Source: Candidatus Bathyarchaeota archaeon
GTDB taxonomy: Archaea > Thermoproteota > Bathyarchaeia > TCS64
DNA: 64,000 bases
Assembly: GCA_016930055.1 (NCBI GenBank)
Contig: JAFGHP010000020.1
Coordinates: 1-64,000, forward strand
Reading direction: 5' to 3'
This document shows positions 9,438 to 19,285 of this stretch, in pieces. The first letter of the stretch is position 1; the number at the start of each line of letters is the position of its first letter. The notes beneath the pieces are model-generated. The model saw nothing but the letters and a program-made list of their open reading frames with translations. It was not told where the DNA came from and did not search any database. The position numbers and the translations under genes are program-made.

Positions 9438-9854
9438 ATGAAAATTCAGCTAATCGCAACAACGCCAAATATTGAAACCCTTGTTGCGACAGCTGTTCTA
9501 ACAACTACTAGTGGTGCACAACCATCAATTTTATTTGATAGGATGAGAGAAAAACCAGATAAAGTGAATGAAATTATAGAAAAAATTGAGGTCCAACATG
9601 GAAGTATTTTAGAACATAATAGAATTATTTGGAGTGTAGAAGCAGAAGAATTTGAAATACTTGACATTCTTTTAAAAACAAAATTCTTTACGTTCACTAG
9701 AATTGGATCAAATTACTGGATAATCAGCGGTAATTTAAGAACAATTATTGAATACTGGAATGAACAAAAAGACGATTTTTCTAAAAAATTACTGAATTCT
9801 TTGAAAGACATCGTACCAAGCATATATTCAAATATTAAGGAGGAGAGTAATTGA
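9438..9854 (+). CDS. ThyX-like protein, degenerate (lacks RHR motif)
   Basis: N-terminal LIATTPNIETLVATAVL and HGSILEHNRIIWSVE...WIISGNLRTIIEYW parallel ThyX LIAHTP..., HxSxLEH.., MSGNxRT segments, but RHRxxSxxxxSxRY is absent. Confidence 0.7.
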   Translation: MKIQLIATTPNIETLVATAVLTTTSGAQPSILFDRMREKPDKVNEIIEKIEVQHGSILEHNRIIWSVEAEEFEILDILLKTKFFTFTRIGSNYWIISGNLRTIIEYWNEQKDDFSKKLLNSLKDIVPSIYSNIKEESN

Positions 9855-10450
9855 AAGTAAGTTTGCTTGTTAGCACAAATTCTACTAAAATATTAGAAAA
9901 GCTACCTCAGATCGAAATACCTGAATCAGGTTTTTTACAACATTTAAGCTTCACTTTTGCTATAGAAGGAATAAGCAGAGCATGCAGCCATCAACTTGTT
10001 AGACATAGAATTGCTAGTTTTAGTCAACAAAGCCAAAGATACATCCAAGTGAAGAAATTAGAACAAAACATAGTAGTTCCTCCTAAAATGAGCGAAAACG
10101 CTAAAAATCATTTTCTTTCTAACATTGAGAAAATCAGAGAAACCTATGATGTTTTAATAAATGAAGGAGTACCACGAGAAGACGCACGTTTTATTCTACC
10201 TAATGCAACACAAACAAGTCTATTATTGACTATGGATGGTAAGAGTTTAAAACATTTTTTTGGTTTAAGATTGTGCACTAGAGCTCAATGGGAGATTAGA
10301 TTATTAGCCGAAGAAATGTTAAAATTAGTAAAAAAAATCGAACCAGAACTGTTCTGTGATGTGGGTCCTTATTGTGTTCAACTTGGTAAATGTCCTGAAG
10401 GACGTTTTAGTTGTGGGAAAATTAGTGAAATGAAATTAAAATATCTTTAG
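9851..10450 (+). CDS. thyX: FAD-dependent thymidylate synthase ThyX
   Basis: FLQHLSFTFAIEGISRACSHQLVRHRIASFSQQSQRYI (signature RHRxxSxxxxSxRY), ARFILPNATQTSLLLTMDGKSLKHFFGLRLCTRAQWEIR. TTG start overlaps the preceding TGA. Confidence 0.95.
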   Translation: MKVSLLVSTNSTKILEKLPQIEIPESGFLQHLSFTFAIEGISRACSHQLVRHRIASFSQQSQRYIQVKKLEQNIVVPPKMSENAKNHFLSNIEKIRETYDVLINEGVPREDARFILPNATQTSLLLTMDGKSLKHFFGLRLCTRAQWEIRLLAEEMLKLVKKIEPELFCDVGPYCVQLGKCPEGRFSCGKISEMKLKYL

Positions 10451-10454
10451 AGAT

Positions 10455-11069
10455 CTATCTTATTTGATATTTTTTTTCTTCGTTTTGCCACCAAATATCT
10501 AACGAAATTAATATTGCATAACCTATACTACTAAATACAGTAAACCACTCAACTATTGGAGATCCGTTCAGTAATAAAAAAGAAGCAAGCGTTATAAGTT
10601 GACATAAATAACTGTAAAAAATTATACGTTTACTAATTTTTCTCATAAAAAATAAGGATGTATTTACAGCTAACATAGCTAAGAAGTTGAATTGAAAAAA
10701 AATGCTACTCCAGAATGCGTGTTGTGCGGGAAAATCTTCAGGGTAAATGCCAATTAAGATTAATGCTATTCCTGAAAATAATCCTACTAGTTGACCCAGG
10801 ATTAATAAATATCTCCAATTTACATCAGTAAATAATTCAATTAATCCAATATAGAAAAAAATAACTGAAATCCCTGTAAGGATGCAACCAATATTATAAT
10901 AGTTACTCCCTATAGAGCTTATTCTCATGTTACCAAAATCACTCAAATAGGTTGTAAAAGGACTAAAAGGATGGGGATAATAAATAATTGATAGTAATGT
11001 GAAAATTATATAAAAAAAGGTTAAACAGAAGCCAGCTATGCAACTTAAGGGTATTCCTCTTATTTTCAT
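10455..11069 (-). CDS. DUF998-like multi-TM membrane protein
   Basis: About six hydrophobic segments; SDFGNMRISSIGSNYYNIGCILTGI resembles DUF998 proteins. Confidence 0.55.
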   Translation of the reverse strand: MKIRGIPLSCIAGFCLTFFYIIFTLLSIIYYPHPFSPFTTYLSDFGNMRISSIGSNYYNIGCILTGISVIFFYIGLIELFTDVNWRYLLILGQLVGLFSGIALILIGIYPEDFPAQHAFWSSIFFQFNFLAMLAVNTSLFFMRKISKRIIFYSYLCQLITLASFLLLNGSPIVEWFTVFSSIGYAILISLDIWWQNEEKKYQIR

Positions 11070-11074
11070 ATTAA

Positions 11075-12145
11075 CTAACCCTTCGGTTCGGAGTCTCTTT
11101 CAAGGCTTCCACAAGTGCAATGTATGCTTCCACTGTTACGAGGTCTCACTAGACTACTACATTCAACTTCAATTACATCACAACCAATACTTTCAAGCCA
11201 TTTTATACTTTTAGGATTGCTTTCCGGAACTAACAATTTTAAAGGTTCTAATACAACCCCGGTATCAGGTCCTTTTTTAAAGCCACGAGTATCAATGCTA
11301 ACAAGCTCGTCTGGAGGTTTAATAAAAACCCAGTTCATTTCTCTTTTCATCCATTCAACAAGATAAGGATCATAAAAACTTGGATCTCCTATGCTTGTAT
11401 GTTTATCAATCATGCTATAATGTATTGTTCCTTTTCTAGTTCCATAACCTGGACCTAATTTTATATCTACTTCAGGATCCTGTGCTCTAACTATATGTGC
11501 ATATTGTTTATGCCCCCATTCATTAGCTTTAGTAATATTAGGATCCGCAGTATTTCCACGAGGATAATGAACTTCAATTAAAAGATGTTTTTCATCAAGC
11601 CATCCACATGGACCCCCCTCTACCATTCCATTACCAATTATCATGCCAACCACTGGACACCCAATTTCAGCAAGGGTTTGATATGTTGGAACTTCTTCCC
11701 CTTTCCTAATCCAGTCATACATTCGAAGTATTACTTGTCCATACACGGCTGCATGACAAACATCATCGGTATAAATCGATTTTACTTGATAAGGGGGATA
11801 ATAAGGATCTGGTTTTCTGATAACAACTTTGATTCCCTCATCTTTGTATGCTTTAACTAAATTTTCATGATGCTGAATTAACTCATCTAAATTTGGTTTA
11901 AAGGTCATTCTCCATGCATCTAAACTATTCTCATAAGGAGACCAAGGAGTTGGTTTTCCTACGCTTAAAAATTCTTTTCCTGGTCGATGGAGAAGGACTG
12001 TTCGAAGTTTACCAATAGTAGTATTTGATTTCCACTTATTACCCCAATATTTGGGTAACTCATCTTCAAAACTACTGTAAACTTGAGGGTGTAAACGATT
12101 ATAGATATCATGAAGTTGTTGAACTGCGTCTTTAATAGAAGACAT
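11075..12145 (-). CDS. Amidinotransferase/dimethylargininase-like (pentein fold) hydrolase
   Basis: LRTVLLHRPGKEFLSV, MVEGGPCGWLDEKHLLIEV and C-terminal GSIHCTC catalytic Cys context fit the guanidino-modifying enzyme superfamily. Confidence 0.8.
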   Translation of the reverse strand: MSSIKDAVQQLHDIYNRLHPQVYSSFEDELPKYWGNKWKSNTTIGKLRTVLLHRPGKEFLSVGKPTPWSPYENSLDAWRMTFKPNLDELIQHHENLVKAYKDEGIKVVIRKPDPYYPPYQVKSIYTDDVCHAAVYGQVILRMYDWIRKGEEVPTYQTLAEIGCPVVGMIIGNGMVEGGPCGWLDEKHLLIEVHYPRGNTADPNITKANEWGHKQYAHIVRAQDPEVDIKLGPGYGTRKGTIHYSMIDKHTSIGDPSFYDPYLVEWMKREMNWVFIKPPDELVSIDTRGFKKGPDTGVVLEPLKLLVPESNPKSIKWLESIGCDVIEVECSSLVRPRNSGSIHCTCGSLERDSEPKG

Positions 12146-12302
12146 GATTTGTTTTTATCCTCTTAATATAAAAAATTTGATAGTCATTACTTCTTGCTTA
12201 TCACTGGTAGGCTATGATAAGAAAAAAGGGTAAGTCAATATTTTAAAAATATGAGTTTCATTAATCTAGTATCTTTATAAAGATAAAAAGAAATTTTCTT
12301 TT

Positions 12303-13349
12303 ATGGCTATTAAAAAGCGGATTTTAGGAAAAACCAGTCTTAACATTACTGAGATGGGCTTTGGTGGTATTCCTATTCAGCGTATTTCAGAAGATGAAGC
12401 AATTAAAGTAGTTAGACATTGCTATGAATTAGGTATAAATTATTTTGATACAGCAAGAGGATATACTACAAGTGAAGAAAGAATTGGTAAAGCTCTTGAA
12501 GAAGTGAGAGAAAACGTGTATATTGCTTCAAAAAGTCATGCACGGACATCAAAAGACCTTTGGGAAAATCTAAAGACTACATTAAATAATTTACGTACTG
12601 ATTATCTTGATGTTTATCAACTTCATAATGTAAACGAAGAGAGTTGGAAATTCATCTCTTCACCAAATGGTGCTTTAGAAGCCATTAAAGATGCAAAAAA
12701 GGAGGGGATTATCAAACACATAGGAATAACTAGTCATAGCCCAGCATTTCTAATAAAAATGGTAGAGGAACAAGAAATTTTTGAAACAATTATGGTGGGT
12801 TATAATTTTATTGCTCAACAACCAGCCGAAATTTTATTACCACTATGTAAAAGAAAAAACGTTGGAACCATAATTATGAAGCCTTTTGGTGGTGGTGCTT
12901 TTACTAATGCATCAACTGCTCTAAAATTTATTTTAGTTAATAAAAATGTAAGTTGCACAATTCCGGGTATGTTAAGTGTAGAAGAAGTTGAAGAGAACGT
13001 AAAAATATGTAGCGAGTCTCTTGAACTCTCAGAGGAAGAGAAAAAAATAATTGAAGAAGACAGAAAAATATTAGGTGAAGAATTTTGTGCAGCTTGTGAT
13101 TATTGTCAACCATGTCCTTCAGGTATTCCAATTAGTTTTGTTTTAAGAACAGAATTAAGTAGTCTACGACGGATGGGCTGGACAGAGTCTCTAATAAAAC
13201 AGACACAGGATACAGCACAAAAGGTTGATGCTTGTTTACAATGTGGTGTATGCGAAATTAGATGTCCCTATCAGTTACCTATAAGAAAGTTACTCCCTGA
13301 AAAAATGGAAAGGCTTAAAAAACTATCTGAAACAAGAAGCATTCCTTAA
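12303..13349 (+). CDS. Aldo/keto reductase with C-terminal 4Fe-4S ferredoxin-type region
   Basis: GFGGIPIQRI, NYFDTARGYTTSEERIGKAL; Cys clusters CAACDYCQPCPSGIPI and CLQCGVCEIRCPYQLPI. Confidence 0.92.
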   Translation: MAIKKRILGKTSLNITEMGFGGIPIQRISEDEAIKVVRHCYELGINYFDTARGYTTSEERIGKALEEVRENVYIASKSHARTSKDLWENLKTTLNNLRTDYLDVYQLHNVNEESWKFISSPNGALEAIKDAKKEGIIKHIGITSHSPAFLIKMVEEQEIFETIMVGYNFIAQQPAEILLPLCKRKNVGTIIMKPFGGGAFTNASTALKFILVNKNVSCTIPGMLSVEEVEENVKICSESLELSEEEKKIIEEDRKILGEEFCAACDYCQPCPSGIPISFVLRTELSSLRRMGWTESLIKQTQDTAQKVDACLQCGVCEIRCPYQLPIRKLLPEKMERLKKLSETRSIP

Positions 13350-13473
13350 AAAGTTTTATTACTTTTTTTCAAATAAAAATTTGGGGTATAAGATTTAATA
13401 AAAGTTTGTTAGGTTATTTAAAAATGCTTTTTTTATCGAAGATAATAAAACCTATAAAATACATGTTTAAATT

Positions 13474-14760
13474 ATGAGTCTCTCGAAAATTTTCTCTGAA
13501 TCTGAGAAAGCACAAAATGAAGTAAGTGAAATTGCGTCAGGTTTAGTCAAATTAAATTCAGCCCATCCTGATGGGAAAACAGTTGATTGTGTGGAATACA
13601 TAAGAAAATATTTTGATGAAAAAGGAATCGAATATTACATTCATGCGAAAGAGGATAATAAGCCAAATATTGTTGGAGTTTTAAAAGGACAATCCAAAAA
13701 GAAAATACTATGGGTTGGACATTTAGATGTAGTTCCAGTAGGAGAAATTGATACTTGGACTTATCATCCTTTTAGTGGCAAAATAATTGATGGCAAAGTA
13801 TGGGGTAGAGGATCTAGTGATATGAAAGGAAGTTGCGCTGCTGCAATGGTAGCTGCACGAATATTATCTAAACAAAAAAGCATACCAAACACTGTTGAAT
13901 TCTGGTTTACTGCTGATGAAGAAATAGGAGGAGGAGCTGGTGCAAGATGGTTATCTGAAACAAAAAAACTGAATGGTGATGTTTGTATTATCGGTGATGG
14001 AAATGGAGGAGGATACAAGAATCCAAGCATTGATTTAGGATGTAAAGGCGGGGCAGGTACAAAACTGATCGCAAGAGGAAAAACCGCTCATGGTAGTACT
14101 CCTTACCTTGGAGATAATGCAATTATGAAACTTCTTAAAGTCATACCTTACATTTACAAGATTGGAGATTATAAATTAAAACTTCCTGCGGAATTAGAAA
14201 AAACATTTAAAGTGAGTACAAAATTCTATATGGCTGAAGCATCTACACCTTTACAGAAAAAAGCAGTAAAAAAATTGTTTTTTTATCCAACGGTAGCATG
14301 TAATATTATTAATGGTGGTGTAAAAACAAATGTTGTACCTGATTATGCAGAAGCGGATTTTGACATTCGTTTATCACCAGGAGCTAAAGTAAGTGAAGTA
14401 AGAGCAGAAATTGAGCGTTTAGTTAAAGAAGCTGGAATTCCAGGAGTTGAAGTAGATAAAACTAGAATTAGAACTCCAACAAATAGTAAAATGGATAGTG
14501 CTGGTTATTATGAGTCACCTAATTCAGAATTTATGGAAAAATTATCATTAACAATAAAAAAAGCAACAAAAAAGAAACCAAAAACAAAGATCCTTACTGG
14601 AGGAACAGATGGAGTTAGTACAAGTAAAATTGCAGGTATACCTAGTCTTGGATATGGTACAAGTTTAACAGGTAAAGCCCATCAACCAGATGAGTATATC
14701 ACAATCGAAAATCTGGTGCTGGGAATAAAAGTTTATGCAGGTTTCCCAATTATATTTTAA
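13474..14760 (+). CDS. M20 family metallopeptidase (ArgE/DapE type)
   Basis: LWVGHLDVVPVG, VWGRGSSDMKGS, WFTADEEIGG, TGGTDGVSTSKIAGIPSLGYG. Confidence 0.92.
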   Translation: MSLSKIFSESEKAQNEVSEIASGLVKLNSAHPDGKTVDCVEYIRKYFDEKGIEYYIHAKEDNKPNIVGVLKGQSKKKILWVGHLDVVPVGEIDTWTYHPFSGKIIDGKVWGRGSSDMKGSCAAAMVAARILSKQKSIPNTVEFWFTADEEIGGGAGARWLSETKKLNGDVCIIGDGNGGGYKNPSIDLGCKGGAGTKLIARGKTAHGSTPYLGDNAIMKLLKVIPYIYKIGDYKLKLPAELEKTFKVSTKFYMAEASTPLQKKAVKKLFFYPTVACNIINGGVKTNVVPDYAEADFDIRLSPGAKVSEVRAEIERLVKEAGIPGVEVDKTRIRTPTNSKMDSAGYYESPNSEFMEKLSLTIKKATKKKPKTKILTGGTDGVSTSKIAGIPSLGYGTSLTGKAHQPDEYITIENLVLGIKVYAGFPIIF

Positions 14761-14762
14761 TT

Positions 14763-14771
14763 AAAAAAAAA
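14763..14771 (-). terminator. Oligo-U terminator for tRNA-Arg
   Basis: Nine As on the plus strand (U9 on the tRNA strand) shortly downstream of the tRNA 3' end. Confidence 0.45.
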
Positions 14772-14782
14772 TTAGATTTAAC

Positions 14783-14872
14783 GCGGTCGGCAGGATTCGA
14801 ACCCGCGACCATAGGCTATCTTCCAGATACTGTTCGAAGGCCCATGCTCTATCCTGGCTGAGCCACGACCGC
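14783..14872 (-). tRNA. tRNA-Arg (TCG anticodon) with about 16-nt intron at 37/38; CCA not encoded
   Basis: Acceptor GCGGUCG/CGACCGC, D-stem GCUC/GAGC, anticodon loop CUUCGA|A interrupted by ACAGUAUCUGGAAGAU, T-arm GCGGG-UUCGAAU-CCUGC. Confidence 0.93.
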
Positions 14873-14961
14873 ATTAGAGGAAAAACTCATTTCAAACTAG
14901 TTAAGGTTTACCAAATATAAGAAACCATAAGTACCAAATCGTGGAGGATTAAACAACAACA

Positions 14962-15438
14962 TTGATTGAAGGATTGAGAATAATCAGAGCAATAGAGATA
15001 ACAGTATTTTCACATGCTACAGAAGACATTGAAAAAGTCAAAAAAGCAGTAGAAAAATTATTACCAAACTCATTAAAACTTAAAAATTTTGAAACAATAA
15101 AATTGACTGGCCATTATAATGACCCAATACTTTTTCTTACACTTAGAGTAGAGAATAAAAAAGAGTCAACAACAATAGTAAATTACCTTTTCTATAAATT
15201 ATCAACCCTTAATCAACAAACCATTCTTGACGAGTTACCAAATAGAGTTGATGCTTCTGGTAACCTATACTTGCGTTTAGATAAACAAAAAGCATACAAA
15301 GATAAATTAGTTTTAACCGAAAATGATCCAATTAGAATAAAAATAAAAAGTCAATTACCACATAAATCAGACCCAGTCAAAATGTATAGACAATATTTAC
15401 TGAATTTAATAAATTTTGGAGAAATAGTGAATGAATAA
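14962..15438 (+). CDS. COG1325-like RNA-binding/predicted exosome-associated protein
   Basis: Sequence pattern (IEITVFSHATEDIEKVKKAVEKLLP...GHYNDPILFL) and location directly upstream of RNase P genes; ATGA overlap with the next gene. Confidence 0.75.
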   Translation: MIEGLRIIRAIEITVFSHATEDIEKVKKAVEKLLPNSLKLKNFETIKLTGHYNDPILFLTLRVENKKESTTIVNYLFYKLSTLNQQTILDELPNRVDASGNLYLRLDKQKAYKDKLVLTENDPIRIKIKSQLPHKSDPVKMYRQYLLNLINFGEIVNE

Positions 15439-16120
15439 ATATATAGATCTACATTTAAAACAACCTATTGATGTTTTTGAAGCAAAACAAATGGTTGACC
15501 TAGCAGAAATTCTTGGTTATTCAGGTGTTGCATTAGCTGTTGATAATAATTCTAAAATATTTAAAATTGAATCAAAAATTGATATTATTACCAGACTAAA
15601 TTTAAGTTGCACAACCCAAAAACAACTATTAGATAGTTTAAATAAATATCGGAAAAAATTTGAAATAATATCTGTTCAAAGTTTAACTAAAGAAGTAGCT
15701 AGGCAAGCTGCGAAGGATCATCGTGTAGATATTTTAACATTTCCCAGAGATCCATTATTGAGAAAAAATGTATGGCTAGATTATAGAGTAGCCTCATTAG
15801 CTGGAGACTCTACTTGTTCATATGAAATCAATTTTTTTGATTTAATTAATAAAAAAATATTGGCTAATTCAGTATTAAATATAATTAAAAAAGAAGTATT
15901 AAACGCGAAAAAAAGGAAGATTCCCATTATTTTAGCTAGCGGAGCGAGTGAAGCGTTGGAAATGAGAGAACCGAAAGCACTTACTTCTATATTAAACTTG
16001 ATAGATGTTTCAGAGGAAGAAGCAAAGAAAATGATTACAATTAATCCAGCAAACATTATTAAATTAAATAGAATGAAACTTAGCTCAAAATTTGTACAAC
16101 CAGGAGTAAGGAGAGTGTAA
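15431..16120 (+). CDS. rnp3: RNase P protein component 3 (Rpp30)
   Basis: PHP/TIM-barrel like: YIDLHLKQPID, HRVDILTFPRDPLLRK, IPIILASGASEALEMREPKAL; next to Pop5. Confidence 0.88.
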   Translation: MNKYIDLHLKQPIDVFEAKQMVDLAEILGYSGVALAVDNNSKIFKIESKIDIITRLNLSCTTQKQLLDSLNKYRKKFEIISVQSLTKEVARQAAKDHRVDILTFPRDPLLRKNVWLDYRVASLAGDSTCSYEINFFDLINKKILANSVLNIIKKEVLNAKKRKIPIILASGASEALEMREPKALTSILNLIDVSEEEAKKMITINPANIIKLNRMKLSSKFVQPGVRRV

Positions 16121-16123
16121 AAT

Positions 16124-16453
16124 ATGCCAGTTAGAAACATTAGAAGAAGATACCTAAGATTCAATGTTTACTCAAAAAATGAATTAAATGGTATAAATGT
16201 CTATGAAGGCATTAAAACAAGTATTAAAGAATTGTATGGATTAAAAGGTCTAATAAAGGCTGATCCTAAATTAATTGAATATGATCCATTAAAAAAAAGT
16301 GGTATTTTAAGATGCACCCATAATGAACTTATAAATACAAGAGCTGCAATTGCTTCAATAACCAAAATTCAAGACTGTGAATTAGCTATACATGTCTTAA
16401 AAGTCTCTGGGACAATAAAAGCTCTTAAAAGAAAAACCTCTTCGGACTTTTAG
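16124..16453 (+). CDS. rnp2: RNase P protein component 2 (Pop5)
   Basis: RRRYLRFNVYS, SGILRCTHNELINTRAAIASITKI, VSGTIKALKRK. Confidence 0.88.
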   Translation: MPVRNIRRRYLRFNVYSKNELNGINVYEGIKTSIKELYGLKGLIKADPKLIEYDPLKKSGILRCTHNELINTRAAIASITKIQDCELAIHVLKVSGTIKALKRKTSSDF

Positions 16454-16561
16454 AATATTAAAGGATTAATACAATACTTATATTTTTAATATAGGGAAGT
16501 GTTTTTATTCAACATAATAATTGTTGAGTTGGAACATTACTGAGGCGTGGGATAAAATAAG

Positions 16562-16789
16562 ATGATAGTGCCAATAAGATGCTTTTCATGTGGTAAAGTG
16601 ATAGGCGATAAATGGGAAGCATTTAAAAAACGTGTAGATTTAGGAGAAGAACCAGATAAGATTTTAGATGACTTAGGCGTAACAAGATATTGTTGTAGAA
16701 GAATGTTAATATCTCATGTGGAAGTAATAGACGATGTAATGAAATTTCATGAGGGAAAGGAACCCATTAATCACAGAGGAGGAAAATAA
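16562..16789 (+). CDS. rpoN: DNA-directed RNA polymerase subunit N
   Basis: [21 protein letters not shown] and [16 protein letters not shown]. Confidence 0.98.
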   Translation: MIVPIRCFSCGKVIGDKWEAFKKRVDLGEEPDKILDDLGVTRYCCRRMLISHVEVIDDVMKFHEGKEPINHRGGK

Positions 16790-17419
16790 TTGGAATCAAA
16801 TGTTGATACACAACAACAAATAAGTGAAACCCTTCTACTACCTCAAGAAGTTCTACTATCAGCAGGAGTCCATATAGGTACAAGAGTTAAAACAAAAGAT
16901 ATGGAACCCTTCATCTATAAAGTAAGACCTGATGGTCTATATGTTTTAGATATGGAAAAGATGAATGATAGAATAAAAATTGCTTCAAAGTTTTTAAGCA
17001 GAATGAATTTGAGTAAAGTAGTCGTAGCTTCATCAAAAAGATATGGTCGTAGTCCTGTTGAAATGTTTTGCAAAGTTATTGGATGTAAACCAATGACTGG
17101 AAGATTTACTTCAGGTACTTTCACTAATCCAGCATATTCAGATTTTTTTGAGCCTACAGCAGTGATTGTAACAGATAGTTTAGCAGACGATCAAATAGTA
17201 GAGGAAGCAAGCCAATGTGGAGTACCAGTTATTGCATTAGCTAGCACGGACAATTCTAAAATGAATGCGGATCTTATTATACCAATGAATAATAAGGGAA
17301 GAAGAGCTCTAGCAATTGCTTTCTGGTTGATAGCCAAAGAAATTTTAAAAGAAAAAAACGAATTACCAGCTAATGGTGAAATGCGTTACAGTATTGATGA
17401 TTTTGAAACTAATGGTTAA
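16790..17419 (+). CDS. rps2: 30S ribosomal protein S2
   Basis: LLSAGVHIGTRVKTKDMEPFIY, MTGRFTSGTFTNPAY, EPTAVIVTDSLADDQIVEEASQCGVPVIALASTDN. Confidence 0.97.
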   Translation: MESNVDTQQQISETLLLPQEVLLSAGVHIGTRVKTKDMEPFIYKVRPDGLYVLDMEKMNDRIKIASKFLSRMNLSKVVVASSKRYGRSPVEMFCKVIGCKPMTGRFTSGTFTNPAYSDFFEPTAVIVTDSLADDQIVEEASQCGVPVIALASTDNSKMNADLIIPMNNKGRRALAIAFWLIAKEILKEKNELPANGEMRYSIDDFETNG

Positions 17420-17434
17420 TAGGAGGCTTTTTTC

Positions 17435-18289
17435 TTGAGTATTAGACGCCCATATGTCGCGGGAGCTTTTTATCCCGGTGACATGAAGCGTCTAATTCAA
17501 AGTATAGAGGAATGCTATCTTCATAAACTAGGGCCAGGCAAACTTCCTATTTTAGGAAATAAAAATCGTACAATAATTGCCTTAGTTTGTCCTCACGCAG
17601 CTTATATGTATTCTGGACCCGTTGCAGCACATAGTTATCTAGCATTGTCTGAAGAATCTGCTCCAGAAACTGCAATAATCTTATGTCCAAACCATACTGG
17701 TTTAGGTTCAGCAATATCTATAATGGGAAAAGGAGTCTGGGAGACGCCTTTAGGAAAAATAAATATCGACGAGTCTCTTGCACAAACTATTTCCCAGAAA
17801 TCAAATTTAATAAAAAACGATATATCTGCACATATCTATGAGCACTCTATTGAAGTACAACTTCCATTCTTACAACATTTATATCAAAATAATATCAAAT
17901 TAATTCCAATTTGTATGGGATATCAAGATCTTGATATAAGCACCGAATTAGGAAAAGTTTTAGCTGAATCAACTAAAAATAAAAATGTGATAATTATTGC
18001 ATCAACTGATTTAAATCATCAAGAATCCCAACAAATTTCTATTCAAAAAGATAAAATCGTCTTAGAATGCATAAAAGACATGGATGAAAAAAGACTTCAA
18101 AATGAAGTGAAAAAAAATAGAATAACTATGTGTGGGTATGGACCAGTCTCAGCTGCATTGGTTGCAGCAAAGATTTTAGGTGCAAACAAAACAGAAATCT
18201 TATCCCATCAAACCAGTGGAGATATTACTGGTGACCTTGATGCAGTAGTTGGATATGCTGCTGCTACAATCACACGCATGGTGCAATAG
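17435..18289 (+). CDS. MEMO1 family protein
   Basis: RRPYVAGAFYPGD, CPHAAYMYSGPVAAHSY, LCPNHTGLGSAISIMGKGVWETPLG, HSIEVQLPFLQ. Confidence 0.95.
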   Translation: MSIRRPYVAGAFYPGDMKRLIQSIEECYLHKLGPGKLPILGNKNRTIIALVCPHAAYMYSGPVAAHSYLALSEESAPETAIILCPNHTGLGSAISIMGKGVWETPLGKINIDESLAQTISQKSNLIKNDISAHIYEHSIEVQLPFLQHLYQNNIKLIPICMGYQDLDISTELGKVLAESTKNKNVIIIASTDLNHQESQQISIQKDKIVLECIKDMDEKRLQNEVKKNRITMCGYGPVSAALVAAKILGANKTEILSHQTSGDITGDLDAVVGYAAATITRMVQ

Positions 18290-19285
18290 ATGTCTGTTGA
18301 AGCAACAGCTCCTGGTAAGATGATTTTATTTGGAGAACATAGTGTTGTTTATAGAGGCCCCGCAATTGTTTTAGCAATCGATCGTAGGGCAAGTGTGATA
18401 GCTTCTAAGCGTGATGATAAAAGAGTGTATGTTGACGCTGAAGATCTTGGTTTTTCAGGATATTTTGAAGAAAACATCTATTATCCAATAACGGGAAAAG
18501 CCTGGAGAGGAAGAAACTTATCTGCTCTTAATGTTGCATCAAAAAAAGTAATGGAACACTTAAACGTTGATGGGGGGGTAAATCTAAAAGTACGTAGTAT
18601 GATACCTATAGCAGTAGGATTAGGTTCTTCAGCAGCAGTATGTGTAGCTACTACAGCTGCAGTTGGAGAATTATATGAAGGCAAGTTAACAAAAGAAGAA
18701 ATTGCTGAACTATCTTTCGAAGGAGAAAAAATTATTCATGGTACCCCAAGTGGAGTAGATAATAATGTATCTACTTATGGGGGAATAATGAAGTATGAGA
18801 GAAATCAGCCTTTTAATCGATTTAAAATTGAGAACCAATTACCTTTCGTAATTGGGAATACAAGAAGAAAAAGGTCAACAAAAAATTTAGTTGATGAAGT
18901 TAGATTATTACATGAACGAAATTCAGATTTGGTTGACAACATCATTGATACTATAGGTCTAATATCTACTCAAGGACTTGAATCTTTATTTAAAAATGAC
19001 CATTATATGATAGGTGAATTAATGAACATTAACCATGGGTTACTTTCAGCTTTAGGCGTATCAACACCCGAATTAGATCAACTTGTACACTCTGCAAGAA
19101 GAGAGGGAGCTTATGGAGCGAAACTAACAGGAGCTGGTGGGGGAGGCTGTATGATAGCAATTTCATCAGAAGAGAATCTTAGTAGTATTGAAAGAGGAAT
19201 AAGACGTTATAGAGGTCAATCAATTAGAGTCAACAACACAAATGAAGGAGTAATTACTAGGAGGATAAATAATGGAGATAATTAA
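18290..19285 (+). CDS. mvk: Mevalonate kinase
   Basis: APGKMILFGEHSVVYRGPAIVLAID, PIAVGLGSSAAVCVATTAAV (GHMP motif), KLTGAGGGGCMIAI. Confidence 0.96.
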   Translation: MSVEATAPGKMILFGEHSVVYRGPAIVLAIDRRASVIASKRDDKRVYVDAEDLGFSGYFEENIYYPITGKAWRGRNLSALNVASKKVMEHLNVDGGVNLKVRSMIPIAVGLGSSAAVCVATTAAVGELYEGKLTKEEIAELSFEGEKIIHGTPSGVDNNVSTYGGIMKYERNQPFNRFKIENQLPFVIGNTRRKRSTKNLVDEVRLLHERNSDLVDNIIDTIGLISTQGLESLFKNDHYMIGELMNINHGLLSALGVSTPELDQLVHSARREGAYGAKLTGAGGGGCMIAISSEENLSSIERGIRRYRGQSIRVNNTNEGVITRRINNGDN

